From positions 1 through 64,000 of the forward strand of contig DAIRGA010000016.1 of NCBI GenBank assembly GCA_036794825.1: a stretch of 64,000 nt of DNA, written 5' to 3'. This document shows positions 9,543 to 18,760 of the stretch, piece by piece. The translations under genes and the position numbers were made by a program. The notes under the pieces are model-generated. The model was not told the origin of the DNA. It saw only the letters and a program-made list of their open reading frames with translations, and ran no database searches. The DNA is from RZYY01 sp036794825 (GTDB taxonomy: Bacteria; Bacteroidota; Bacteroidia; Bacteroidales; 4484-276). How positions within the stretch are numbered: the stretch's first letter is position 1; each line of letters begins with the position of its first letter.

Positions 9543-9613
9543 AAGGCTAATAATCAATGACTTGAAAGTGGAAAATCAGAACAACAAATGATCATCAACC
9601 CAATTACAAAATT

Positions 9614-12600
9614 ATGAATAAAAATTTACGGAAACGTTTCCCGTCGCCGGGATCAGCTTTCAAACTTATTGCAGTTGGTATGAAACTCTTCATTTTACTC
9701 ACTTTTGCAGGGATTGTTCAGGCATCAGGGTCGGTGCTTTCACAAAATAACCTGATCACTCTCAGGCTGCAGAATGCGACTGTTTACGATGCCGTCAGTG
9801 AGATTGCCCAGCAGATGGATTTACTTTTTATTTTTCAGGAAACCGACGATCTCGATAACCAAAAGATCAATATCAACCTAAAGTTGGCTAAATTAGAAGA
9901 TGCCATGAAGGAGGTCCTGAAGAACAGTAATCTCGGGTATGAGCTGATCGAAAATTACATTGTCATTAAACGGGTGGAGGCAAAACCTGCAACAACGCCT
10001 TCAAAAACTACTGTCCCACAGGAAAAGAGAATAATACGCGGCGTTGTAACTTCTTCCGAAGACGGAGCAACCATCCCCGGGGTTTCGATTGTAGTGAAAG
10101 GTACTATGCTGGGGACATCCACCGACATCAATGGGGCTTATGAGCTGGAAGTGCCCATGGAAAGCACCCATCTGATTTTTTCGTTTGTGGGAATGATAAC
10201 CCAGGAGGTCGCCATCAATAACCGGACCCTGATCAATGTGGTTCTTGAACTGGCCTCTCTTGATTTAGGCGAGCTTGTAGTGGTTGGTTACGGCACCGAA
10301 TCCCGTCGCCTGGTTTCAGGATCAGTAGGGGTTGTAAGCGAAGCAGAAATCAGAGATGTTCCGATGAAAACCATTGACGGTGTTTTGCAGGGTCGCTCAC
10401 CGGGTGTTTATATCAGCCAGAACTCCGGAACACCCGGAGGTGCTAACACCGTGAGGGTTAGAGGCGCCAGTTCCATTACTGCCGGCAACGAACCTCTGTA
10501 TGTTATTGACGGTATTCCGATGACAACCGGAAACTATGGTCAGGTGGGTTTTTCAGGGCAGGGAATCAATGCACTCTCAGATATCAACCCCAACGACATC
10601 GAATCCATGACGGTACTGAAAGATGCCTCTGCTGCTGCCATCTACGGCGCCAGAGCAACCAACGGAGTTATCCTGATTACCACCCGCCGTGGCAGCCAGC
10701 AACGTACAAACGTAAATTTCAACGGATCGTGGGGGTTTCAGGAAGTCGAAAAAGTTTTGCCGATGCTCAATGCAAATCAATGGCTCGAATATATGGGGAA
10801 AGAGCCTGATCCTGAAAATCCGGTTGATGTGAATTACCTTGATGAAGTCTTCCGCGTAGCTCCGATGGGGAGTTATGAGTTGTCGGCAAGCGGCGGAGAT
10901 GACAAAACCAGATTTTTTATATCCGGAAACTATTTCAATCAAACCGGAACATTGCTCGGTACTGATTTTGAGCGAATAAACGGCAGAATGAACCTGGATC
11001 ATCAGCTAAACCAAAACATCAAAATCGGCGCCAGCCTGGGAACGAGCTATTCACTGAACAATAGGGTTGAAGGTGACCGTTCGTTGCATGGCGTGCTGCC
11101 CAATTCGATCTCAAGGCCCCCGGTTTATCCCATCTACAACCCCGATGGAACCTACAACCAGGATGGCTTTTTTGCCAACCCTATCGCCATAGGAAACGAA
11201 GCTATCAATGAGGCTCACTCCTTCAGAACTCTTGGAAATATCTACGCAGATCTTCGTCTTTCAGAGAAATTCAGTTTCAGCACAAAATGGGGAATGGATT
11301 ACCTCAGCCTGCGCGAGCACAGCTACGACCCCGTAACCACAAGGCAGGGAGCCACAACCAACGGTTTAGGCATCGAAGCTCAGTCCAACGTTTTAAACGT
11401 GGTTTCGAATAATCTTTTGAGATTTACACAGACCATAGACAATATCCACAACATTGAAGCGCTGGCAGGTTACTCTTTTGAAACATTCCAAAGGCGCAGC
11501 CAATACGCTGAAGGTATTGACTTTCCCGGCGACCAGTTTCAATATCTCCTCGATGCAGGAACCATTCGCAGAGCCGACGCTACAGCAACCGACCGCGGTA
11601 TTAATTCAATCTTCGGACAAGTAAAATACAACTACGACTATAAATATATCGTCTCCTTCAGCGGACGCTATGACGGCTCGTCAAAATTCGGCACCAACAA
11701 CCGCTACGGGTTTTTCCCTGCTGCCTCGCTGGCATGGCGGTTAGGAGAAGAAGAATTCTTCAAAAACCTTAGCCTTCCTGTTAATGAATTCAGGCTTAGA
11801 ACCAGCTATGGACTCACCGGAAATGACGGAATACCAGACTTTGCTTACATGGATCTTTACATTGGCAGAGCCAACTACCTCTCCAGCGCCGGAATCGCCC
11901 CTGCTGCTCTTCCCAACCCCGACCTGAAATGGGAAACCACAAAACAATTCAACATTGGCGCTGATATCGAACTCTTTAAAGAAAGAATGGCTTTTACTTT
12001 TGACTACTACCACAATGTTACCAGCGATCTGCTGTTCAGCAGGCCAATTTCGATGACTTCCGGCTACTATTCCATCACCTCAAACATAGGTGAGATAGAA
12101 AATAAAGGTATCGAACTGTCGCTCAACACGGTAAACGTAACCAATCCAAACATTAACTGGAATACCAAATTCAACATAAGTTTCAACCGCAACAAAGTAT
12201 TGTCGCTCTACAACGATCAAAACCTTCTTGATCTTGACCGCTACAGCCCCAATGCGGTAATCATCGGCCAGCCGCTGAGTGTATTTTACGGCTACCGAAG
12301 CCTCGGAGTTGATCCCACAACCGGCGACCTTGTATTTGACGATGTTGACGGCAACAAAGTAATCAACAGCGACGATCGCGTGGTAATCGGCAATCCAAAC
12401 CCGAAATTCATCGGCGGATTTACCAGTAATCTCACCTATAAATCATTTGATCTGAGCTTCTTCATTCAGTTTAGTTACGGCAATGATGTATTCAACGCAA
12501 CCCGGATTTTTACGGAAGCCATGACTTATGCTGATGAAAATCAAAGTGTTGAAATACTCCGGCGCTGGAAAAACCCCGGCGACATCACCAATATTCCCAG

Positions 12601-12904
12601 GGCTGATGGCGATAACACCAACGAAAACAACAGGATATCCACCCGCTTTGTCGAGGATGGTTCGTATGCCCGCTTCAAAAACATAACGCTTTCGTATGTT
12701 TTCGACCGCCAGTTGATTGAGCGCATCGGCGTGAGAAGCGCACGTGTTTTTGTCGGTGCAACTAACCTTATCACATGGACAAACTACTCGGGAATGGACC
12801 CTGAAGTAAACTACCGTGGCGACAGCAACCTGCTCCGAGCAACGGACTTTTTTACCTATCCCCAGGCAAGAACTTACACAATCGGAATTAACTTAGGCCT
12901 TTAA
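9614..12904 (+). CDS. SusC/RagA-family TonB-dependent transporter with N-terminal STN domain
   Basis: This 1096-residue outer-membrane protein has an N-terminal membrane or signal segment (about 16-40), an STN (secretin/TonB short N-terminal) domain (about 45-122), a carboxypeptidase-regulatory-like domain (about 138-225, RGVVTSSEDGATIPGVSIVVKG), a plug domain (about 230-350, with the SusC signature stretch LKDASAAAIYGARATNGVILITT) and a beta-barrel ending at the C-terminus. The STN domain marks it as a transducer able to signal through the FecR protein encoded just upstream. It imports a ligand captured by the SusD-like lipoprotein encoded 11 nt downstream, using TonB energy. From the neighbourhood the ligand may be a peptide rather than a glycan; this is inference. 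Confidence 0.95.
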   Translation: MNKNLRKRFPSPGSAFKLIAVGMKLFILLTFAGIVQASGSVLSQNNLITLRLQNATVYDAVSEIAQQMDLLFIFQETDDLDNQKININLKLAKLEDAMKEVLKNSNLGYELIENYIVIKRVEAKPATTPSKTTVPQEKRIIRGVVTSSEDGATIPGVSIVVKGTMLGTSTDINGAYELEVPMESTHLIFSFVGMITQEVAINNRTLINVVLELASLDLGELVVVGYGTESRRLVSGSVGVVSEAEIRDVPMKTIDGVLQGRSPGVYISQNSGTPGGANTVRVRGASSITAGNEPLYVIDGIPMTTGNYGQVGFSGQGINALSDINPNDIESMTVLKDASAAAIYGARATNGVILITTRRGSQQRTNVNFNGSWGFQEVEKVLPMLNANQWLEYMGKEPDPENPVDVNYLDEVFRVAPMGSYELSASGGDDKTRFFISGNYFNQTGTLLGTDFERINGRMNLDHQLNQNIKIGASLGTSYSLNNRVEGDRSLHGVLPNSISRPPVYPIYNPDGTYNQDGFFANPIAIGNEAINEAHSFRTLGNIYADLRLSEKFSFSTKWGMDYLSLREHSYDPVTTRQGATTNGLGIEAQSNVLNVVSNNLLRFTQTIDNIHNIEALAGYSFETFQRRSQYAEGIDFPGDQFQYLLDAGTIRRADATATDRGINSIFGQVKYNYDYKYIVSFSGRYDGSSKFGTNNRYGFFPAASLAWRLGEEEFFKNLSLPVNEFRLRTSYGLTGNDGIPDFAYMDLYIGRANYLSSAGIAPAALPNPDLKWETTKQFNIGADIELFKERMAFTFDYYHNVTSDLLFSRPISMTSGYYSITSNIGEIENKGIELSLNTVNVTNPNINWNTKFNISFNRNKVLSLYNDQNLLDLDRYSPNAVIIGQPLSVFYGYRSLGVDPTTGDLVFDDVDGNKVINSDDRVVIGNPNPKFIGGFTSNLTYKSFDLSFFIQFSYGNDVFNATRIFTEAMTYADENQSVEILRRWKNPGDITNIPRADGDNTNENNRISTRFVEDGSYARFKNITLSYVFDRQLIERIGVRSARVFVGATNLITWTNYSGMDPEVNYRGDSNLLRATDFFTYPQARTYTIGINLGL

Positions 12905-12915
12905 AAAGAAGAGAG

Positions 12916-14274
12916 ATGAAAAAGATATTTTACTATTCAATATTGATGACCCTGATTTTCGGGGCTTGTGAAGTACTGGATGTTGAACCATACCATTCCA
13001 TCCCGGCCGATGACGCCATTACTAATGCACAACAAGCCGAAAGCGCTATACTGGGCTGCTACGACGCACTGCAAAGTGATGGATATTACGGACTTAACTA
13101 CACGGTATTTGGCGATCTTCCGGCCGATAACCTCAAACACGTTGGCGTTACCGTAACATGGATTCAGTTTGATAACAATGCGATTCTGGCCGACAACGGT
13201 CTGGTCGAAAGCACATGGGCAGCCATTTACAGGGCGCTCAACCGCATCAACAGTGCACTTTACCGGATTCCGTTGGTTGATAGTGATAATATGAGCGACG
13301 AAGCAAAAAACCTGGCAATGGCCGAATTGAGGTTTATGCGAGCACTGGCTCACTACGACCTGATGCGATTGTTTGGCCCTGTACCCATCCGCACCCAGGC
13401 TATTGACGGAACCGAAGAGAGCCTGAATCCTGCAAGGAACAGCATTGCTGAAGTATTGCAAAGCGTCAACAGCGACCTGGATTTTGCCATCTCTACCCTT
13501 TCCCCGACAATTATCACGGGCAGAGCATCCCAACCTGCCGCTCAGGCATTGAAAGCTCGCGTTGCGCTGCACCAGTATTATCTTACAAACGATGCATCTT
13601 ATCTGAATGCCTCTGTAAGCCTGGCTTCCGAAGTGATTAATCACCCCTCGTTGCAAATGGTTACGGATTATGCAACTCTTTTTAATGTTGAAATCTCCGG
13701 CAACAGTGAATCCATTTTCCAGGTGGCATATAACGACCAGGACAGGAATCTCACAGCCCGGTATTTTGCACACACCTCGGTGGAAGGGCGATATGAGTTT
13801 GCTCCCACAGATTCCTATCTGAACGCTTTTGATCCGGATGATGTTAGAAAAGATGTTTCGGTTAAAATGGCAGGAACGGCCCCTTATGCGGTAAAGTCGA
13901 ATGATGTGGCTTCCGGCACTGATCCTGTGTATGTACTCCGCCTGGCTGAAATGTACCTGATCCGCGCTGAAGCGCTGATTATTCAGCAGGGCAGTATTGA
14001 TAACATTCAGAACGATATAAATATCATCAGGCAAAGAGCTAATTTACAACCTGTTAACCTGACAAGTTATTCAAGCCTGATGCAGGAAGTTGAGTCACAA
14101 CGCCTGTTTGAATTTGCTTTTGAAGGCCATCGCTGGTTCGACCTGGTAAGAACCGGCCGGGCAATCGAAGCTCTGGAAAATGTTAACAGCAGCAATCAGT
14201 ACCTTTTCCCAATCCCTGAAGCTGAGCTAAATGCCAACGACAATCCTGGTATGTATCAAAATGACGGTTATTAA
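12916..14274 (+). CDS. SusD/RagB-family substrate-binding lipoprotein
   Basis: The 452-residue precursor has a lipobox ending IFGAC, so Cys18 would be lipidated. The N-terminal SusD motif (DVEPYHSIPADDAITNAQQAE) and the helical TPR-like core are present, and the C-terminal RagB/SusD region contains FEFAFEGHRWFDLVRTG and LFPIPEAELNANDN. It starts 11 nt after SusC and is co-transcribed with it. Known role: it sits as a lid on SusC and captures the ligand at the cell surface. It is shorter than many glycan-type SusD proteins (500-600 residues), a size also seen in peptide-binding RagB-like members. Confidence 0.94.
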   Translation: MKKIFYYSILMTLIFGACEVLDVEPYHSIPADDAITNAQQAESAILGCYDALQSDGYYGLNYTVFGDLPADNLKHVGVTVTWIQFDNNAILADNGLVESTWAAIYRALNRINSALYRIPLVDSDNMSDEAKNLAMAELRFMRALAHYDLMRLFGPVPIRTQAIDGTEESLNPARNSIAEVLQSVNSDLDFAISTLSPTIITGRASQPAAQALKARVALHQYYLTNDASYLNASVSLASEVINHPSLQMVTDYATLFNVEISGNSESIFQVAYNDQDRNLTARYFAHTSVEGRYEFAPTDSYLNAFDPDDVRKDVSVKMAGTAPYAVKSNDVASGTDPVYVLRLAEMYLIRAEALIIQQGSIDNIQNDINIIRQRANLQPVNLTSYSSLMQEVESQRLFEFAFEGHRWFDLVRTGRAIEALENVNSSNQYLFPIPEAELNANDNPGMYQNDGY

Positions 14275-14294
14275 TAACATATAATTTATTGAAT

Positions 14295-15200
14295 ATGAAA
14301 TCAGTAAACTTCAGATTTATCATTGTAGCCAGCCTTACTTTGTTGCTTTTCTTTGCACAGGCATGCAAAGAAGAAGAGATGGCCGTTCCACCAGCCAGTA
14401 CACAAGCCAACTTCACCTATGAAGTCACCGAAATAGCCGTTAGCGAAGACACAACACACTTTCAGGTCAAATTAACCAATAAATCCCTGATGGCACAAGG
14501 TTACCATTGGGATTTTGGCAACGGACAAACTTCGACCGAGGAAAATCCGGTTATCGTCTACACGAGTTCGGGCAGATACACGATTTCATTGAACGTAACT
14601 GCTGTAAACGCGGGTCTTCACTACAACAGATTATCCAAAAGCGTATTGCTGGCACTGGGAAAACAGGTGCTGCTCTACGAAAACTTCAGTTCAGCAGGCC
14701 CTCACCTTGATGATGATTTTTGGGCGCCCGATGGTTGGCAAGCTATAGACAGCGATGGCGATGGATTTAACTGGTATGCAGGTGTCCGGATTTTGGATGG
14801 CGACAGCATATTTTCGTTGCGCAGCCAATCCTATACCAGCGGAACAGGCGCACTCACACCCGACAACTGGCTCATCACACCCGAAGTGAACCTTTTATCT
14901 TACAACGAAAATGCAAGCGTAACTTTCAGATTTACCGTTGGAATTACAGCCAATACTCCCCAGTACCGGAAAGAGCATTATGGAGTTTTCATTGCAGTAG
15001 GAAGCGATCAACTCTCTGCTTTTGAACTTCTTATGGAGGAAACTTTCACCGAAGAAACACCAAGGATGACACCACTCGAGCGCGAGGTAGATATTTCGGC
15101 CTATGCCGGTAAAGTGGTTTTCCTGGCTATCCGGCACTACAACGTTACCGATATGGACCGAATGTTTGTTGAAGAGACCGAACTTTTTGTTATTGAATAA
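14295..15200 (+). CDS. Surface lipoprotein with PKD and choice-of-anchor J domains
   Basis: The 301-residue precursor has a lipobox (LFFAQAC), a PKD-like domain (about residues 35-120, with YHWDFGNGQTSTEENP) and a choice-of-anchor J / cleaved-adhesin-type jelly-roll (about 125-301, with DGWQAIDSDGDGFNW, LTPDNWLITPEV and RHYNVTDMDRM). I preferred the ATG at 14295 over the TTG two codons earlier. It follows SusD by 20 nt and is probably co-transcribed. In SusC/D loci a lipoprotein in this position is often an additional surface substrate-binding protein. The ligand is unknown. Confidence 0.82.
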   Translation: MKSVNFRFIIVASLTLLLFFAQACKEEEMAVPPASTQANFTYEVTEIAVSEDTTHFQVKLTNKSLMAQGYHWDFGNGQTSTEENPVIVYTSSGRYTISLNVTAVNAGLHYNRLSKSVLLALGKQVLLYENFSSAGPHLDDDFWAPDGWQAIDSDGDGFNWYAGVRILDGDSIFSLRSQSYTSGTGALTPDNWLITPEVNLLSYNENASVTFRFTVGITANTPQYRKEHYGVFIAVGSDQLSAFELLMEETFTEETPRMTPLEREVDISAYAGKVVFLAIRHYNVTDMDRMFVEETELFVIE

Positions 15201-15241
15201 AGCTAACTAAATCAAATAATTAACATCAAAATCAAATCACT

Positions 15242-16102
15242 ATGAAGAAGTTATTTTTACTTTCCACCGTGCTGGTAATGCTTCTCTTTCCGATGAACAG
15301 CCAGTCACAAACTAAATCCGTCAATGCCCAGTACCTGCTATCCTGGGATGTATGCCCTACAGCAAACACGCCCACTTACCGCGCCGAGCATTATTCAGTA
15401 TGGATTTCGACAACCGGCAACACCCCCGGCAGCTTTACCACCATGTTGTTCGAAGAAACCATCTCAACAGAACACACCAACTGGGTTTACCAAAACCGCC
15501 AGGTAAATATTGACACCTATGCCGGCGCCTCTGTTTACGTGGCTTTCAGGCATCACAATATCACCGATATGGATCGCATCGTTATTGACAATGTTAAGCT
15601 TTACAGAACCGATAGCGATGAGGATGAAGTTGTTTACCTTTTCGAAGACTTTCAGGCGGGTATCGGCAATCCGCAGGGAGAAGACTGGCTGCCGACTGGC
15701 TGGACCAATGTTGATGCCGATGGCGATGGTAACAAATGGTATTTCGGCGAAAGGCAGGGCGAAGGCGCCATGAGGAGCATGTCGTGGGACAACGATCCAC
15801 TTACCCCGGACAACTATCTTATTACGCCTTTCGTATTTCTTGGAACAGTTGGGATTAATCAAATTCAACAAACAAAGATCAACGTTTTCCCCAATCCGGC
15901 ATCTGCCCTCCTTTCCATTCAAAGTGAATCTATACTGCATGAGATCGAAGTGGTGAACATGCTTGGCGCTGTTATTTTCACCGAACAAATCTACTCATCC
16001 AGCCATAGTTTGGATGTCAGCCAGTTCAATAGTGGAATTTACTTCATGCGCCTACTCAGTGATGAAGGTGTAGTTACCACGAAAATCAACATAAGCAGAT
16101 AA
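15242..16102 (+). CDS. T9SS-secreted protein with choice-of-anchor J halves in permuted order
   Basis: This 286-residue protein has a signal peptide (1-22) and a type A T9SS sorting domain (about 212-286, VFPNPASALLS to KINISR). Between them, the two halves of a choice-of-anchor J domain appear in reversed order relative to the preceding gene. The half ending RHHNITDMDRIVIDNVKLY comes first (about 28-125). The half with DWLPTGWTNVDADGDG and LTPDNYLITPFV comes second (about 130-205). The ANTP.YR.EHY stretch shared with the upstream gene shows the two genes are related. Predicted to be at the cell surface and to act with the SusC/D system. Function unknown. Confidence 0.8.
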   Translation: MKKLFLLSTVLVMLLFPMNSQSQTKSVNAQYLLSWDVCPTANTPTYRAEHYSVWISTTGNTPGSFTTMLFEETISTEHTNWVYQNRQVNIDTYAGASVYVAFRHHNITDMDRIVIDNVKLYRTDSDEDEVVYLFEDFQAGIGNPQGEDWLPTGWTNVDADGDGNKWYFGERQGEGAMRSMSWDNDPLTPDNYLITPFVFLGTVGINQIQQTKINVFPNPASALLSIQSESILHEIEVVNMLGAVIFTEQIYSSSHSLDVSQFNSGIYFMRLLSDEGVVTTKINISR

Positions 16103-16174
16103 TCATCAGGAAGTTAGATCCATATAGGATCACAGCGCCAGTTAAAAAATCAGCATTTTACAAAACTTTCTCAT

Positions 16175-16203
16175 TGCAATCAGGTCTCCAGGGCCTGATT
16201 GCA
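16175..16203 (+). terminator. Perfect 10-bp inverted repeat before the cyanophycinase-like lipoprotein
   Basis: TGCAATCAGG and CCTGATTGCA pair perfectly around a 9-nt loop. The following sequence (TTGTTTA) is only weakly T-rich. It lies 72 nt after the preceding stop and 24 nt before the ATG at 16228, so it may be a partial terminator at the end of the Sus operon, a leader hairpin or an operator. Confidence 0.5.
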
Positions 16204-16227
16204 TTGTTTAACGAAAAATTCATTTTT

Positions 16228-17076
16228 ATGAAAAAACCCTTGGGTGTTGTTCTTTTAATTGCATGGCTTTTAAGCGGTTGCTCTGATCTGGAAAGAGCCG
16301 GGGAGGCTTCGGGAAAACTATTTATCATTGGCGGTGGAAAACGTCCTTCTGACATGGTTCAGCGAATGATTCAGGAAGCCGGGCTGGATACAGCAGGTTA
16401 CATTGTAATACTGCCAATGGCAAGCAGCGAACCGGATACAGCAGTCTTCTACAGCAAACGCCAATTCATGGAGCTGGGAGTTACAAATATTGCAGACTTC
16501 AGATTTAACAAAGAAACTGCCGCAACCCCCACCCAGCTCGACTCTCTGGAAAATGCAGCATTAATCTACATTACCGGCGGAGACCAGAATGCATTTATGG
16601 AGATAGTTGCCGGAAGCCCTGTGGAAGAAGCAATTAAAATTTGTTACCAAAACGGAGGGATGATTGCAGGAACCAGCGCCGGAGCGGCAGTTATGAGCGA
16701 AAAGATGATCACAGGCAACGAGCTCCGGCAAACCGATTACCGCGAAACTTTCCGCACCATCGAAGCTTCCAACATCGAACTGGGAAAAGGACTTGGGCTG
16801 ATCACAACCGCTATTGTGGATCAGCATTTCGTCTGGCGAAGTCGCTATAATCGCCTCATTACGGCCATAATAGAGCATCCAGAGCTAATCGGCATCGGAA
16901 TTGACGAAGCCACGGCTATTCTAGTTACCGGCAAAAAGGCTGAGGTAGTTGGCGAATCGCAGGTGCTGGTGTTTGAAAATCCGGAACGAAAATCAATCAC
17001 TAACACTAACCAAAAACTCGGAGCGCCTAATCTAAGGCTCAGCGTCCTGCTTCCGGGCGACACTTTTGATTTGTAA
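16228..17076 (+). CDS. Cyanophycinase-like S51 peptidase, lipoprotein
   Basis: This 282-residue protein has a lipobox (LLSGC) within a short signal peptide, so it should be membrane-anchored outside the cytoplasm. The whole mature part is one S51 domain with GGDQ, the nucleophile elbow GTSAGA, and DQHFVWRSRYNRL, which keeps every position of the DQHF..R.R..R motif of characterised cyanophycinases. It also has the IGIGIDEATAI strand typical of the family. Known activity of the family: cleavage of cyanophycin (multi-L-arginyl-poly-L-aspartate) to beta-Asp-Arg dipeptides. I chose ATG 16228 because it gives a proper lipoprotein signal; the frame extends upstream through the inverted repeat. Its position after the SusC/D genes suggests a shared substrate. 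Confidence 0.87.
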   Translation: MKKPLGVVLLIAWLLSGCSDLERAGEASGKLFIIGGGKRPSDMVQRMIQEAGLDTAGYIVILPMASSEPDTAVFYSKRQFMELGVTNIADFRFNKETAATPTQLDSLENAALIYITGGDQNAFMEIVAGSPVEEAIKICYQNGGMIAGTSAGAAVMSEKMITGNELRQTDYRETFRTIEASNIELGKGLGLITTAIVDQHFVWRSRYNRLITAIIEHPELIGIGIDEATAILVTGKKAEVVGESQVLVFENPERKSITNTNQKLGAPNLRLSVLLPGDTFDL

Positions 17077-17191
17077 GGAAAACCCATCCTTTTTCCCAAA
17101 ATCAGCTTTTTTTTTCTAAAACTTCGGGTGGTTTAGGTCAAAATGTTTATTTTGCAGACCAATACGAATCTATCACCCTTTCCGAAAAATC

Positions 17192-18730
17192 ATGCTTGTC
17201 AAAACATTCGGCAGCGCTATCCAGGGAGTAAATGCCATAACTATAACGGTCGAGGTCAATATTGACCAGGGAGTCAATTTTTTTCTTGTCGGCCTTCCCG
17301 ACAGCGCTGTGAAAGAGAGTCAGCAAAGAATTGAGGCTGCTTTGCGCTACAACGATTATCGTCTTCCCGGAAAAAAAATCGTGATCAACATGGCGCCGGC
17401 TGATATCCGAAAGGAAGGTTCTGCTTACGACCTTACGATTGCCATCGGAATACTGGCAGCTAGTGAGCAGATCAAAGCCGAACATGTGGGCGAATACATA
17501 ATAATGGGCGAACTCTCTCTGGATGGCGGTCTTCAGCCAATAAAAGGAGCATTGCCCATTGCCATCGAAGCCCGCAAAAAGGGATTCAAAGGCTTCATCC
17601 TGCCCGTTCAAAATGCACGTGAAGCAGCCATAGTGAGCGAGCTTGAAGTTTATGGAATCGAAAACATCCGCGAGGCCATCGAATTTTTCAACGGAACGCT
17701 GGAACTCCAGCCAACGATTGTCAATACCCGCGATGAGTTTTATGCAGGGCTCAACGAATACGAATTCGATTTTTCGGACGTGAAAGGGCAGGAAAATATC
17801 AAAAGGGCACTTGAAATTGCGGCCGCCGGTGGTCACAACGTGATCTTGATTGGCCCTCCCGGATCTGGTAAAACCATGCTGGCAAAGCGTCTTCCTTCTA
17901 TTTTGCCGCCCCTTAATCTGCACGAGGCGCTCGAAACTACAAAAATACATTCCGTGGCAGGAAAAATGGGGCGAAACTCATCGTTGATATCCATCCGGCC
18001 ATTCCGGGCGCCACACCACACTATCAGCGACGTTGCTCTGGTTGGTGGAGGTGGAAACCCTCAGCCGGGCGAGATTTCGCTTGCCCATAATGGTGTCCTT
18101 TTCCTTGATGAACTGCCCGAATTTAAACGAACAGTACTCGAAGTTCTGCGTCAACCCATTGAAGACCGCATTGTTACTATTTCGCGTGCAAGGTTCACGG
18201 TGGATTACCCTGCAAGTTTCATGCTTGTAGCTGCCATGAACCCCTGCCCATGTGGCTATTACAATCACCCCGACCATGACTGTGTTTGCGGACCCGGAAT
18301 TGTGCAGAAATACCTGAACAAAATCTCCGGGCCATTGTTAGACCGAATTGATATTCACGTTGAAGTGGTTCCTGTGCCTTTCAGAGAGCTTGCTGATGCA
18401 AGGCCATCCGAAAACAGCGAAAAAGTGAGAGACAGGGTTACAAAAGCCAGGCAATTGCAGGAACAGAGATATGCCGAAAACAAAGGAATCCATTGCAACG
18501 CTCAGATCAGCAGCAAAATGTTGAGGGAAATTTGCAAGATTGACCCAGTTGGACAAGCATTGCTCAAAACTGCGATGGAAAAACTCAACCTTTCTGCCAG
18601 AGCTTACGACAGGATATTGAAGGTATCGAGGACCATAGCCGATCTGGATAACTCAGCGAGCATCTATCCCGAGCATCTCGCTGAAGCCATCCAGTACCGC
18701 AGCCTCGACCGTGAAAATTGGGGAAGTTAA
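17192..18730 (+). CDS. comM: YifB/ComM-family Mg-chelatase-like AAA+ ATPase
   Basis: This 512-residue protein has an N-terminal ChlI-like domain (about 20-140, with FLVGLPDSAVKES and APADIRKEGSAYDL), an AAA+ core with Walker A GPPGSGKT (221-228) and Walker B GVLFLDELPEF, a cysteine-containing loop (NPCPCGYYNHPDHDCVCG) and a C-terminal helical domain (about 410-505). ComM is a hexameric branch-migration helicase that helps integrate incoming DNA in naturally transformable bacteria; it is also widespread in non-competent ones. Length and motifs are complete. It appears separate from the cyanophycinase gene, 115 nt upstream; a weak TATTTTG box near 17149 does not fit the promoter consensus exactly. 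Confidence 0.93.
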   Translation: MLVKTFGSAIQGVNAITITVEVNIDQGVNFFLVGLPDSAVKESQQRIEAALRYNDYRLPGKKIVINMAPADIRKEGSAYDLTIAIGILAASEQIKAEHVGEYIIMGELSLDGGLQPIKGALPIAIEARKKGFKGFILPVQNAREAAIVSELEVYGIENIREAIEFFNGTLELQPTIVNTRDEFYAGLNEYEFDFSDVKGQENIKRALEIAAAGGHNVILIGPPGSGKTMLAKRLPSILPPLNLHEALETTKIHSVAGKMGRNSSLISIRPFRAPHHTISDVALVGGGGNPQPGEISLAHNGVLFLDELPEFKRTVLEVLRQPIEDRIVTISRARFTVDYPASFMLVAAMNPCPCGYYNHPDHDCVCGPGIVQKYLNKISGPLLDRIDIHVEVVPVPFRELADARPSENSEKVRDRVTKARQLQEQRYAENKGIHCNAQISSKMLREICKIDPVGQALLKTAMEKLNLSARAYDRILKVSRTIADLDNSASIYPEHLAEAIQYRSLDRENWGS

Positions 18731-18760
18731 AAGGAAGATTTTTATATTAATTTATTAATT

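Noticed and set aside
12937..14034. 365-codon open frame on the minus strand opposite susD
   Set aside because: Entirely inside the well-supported SusD gene; no recognisable motif or promoter.
17077..17191. T-rich stretch (TTTTTTTTTC) after the cyanophycinase-like gene as a terminator
   Set aside because: I could not find a stable stem directly before the T run.
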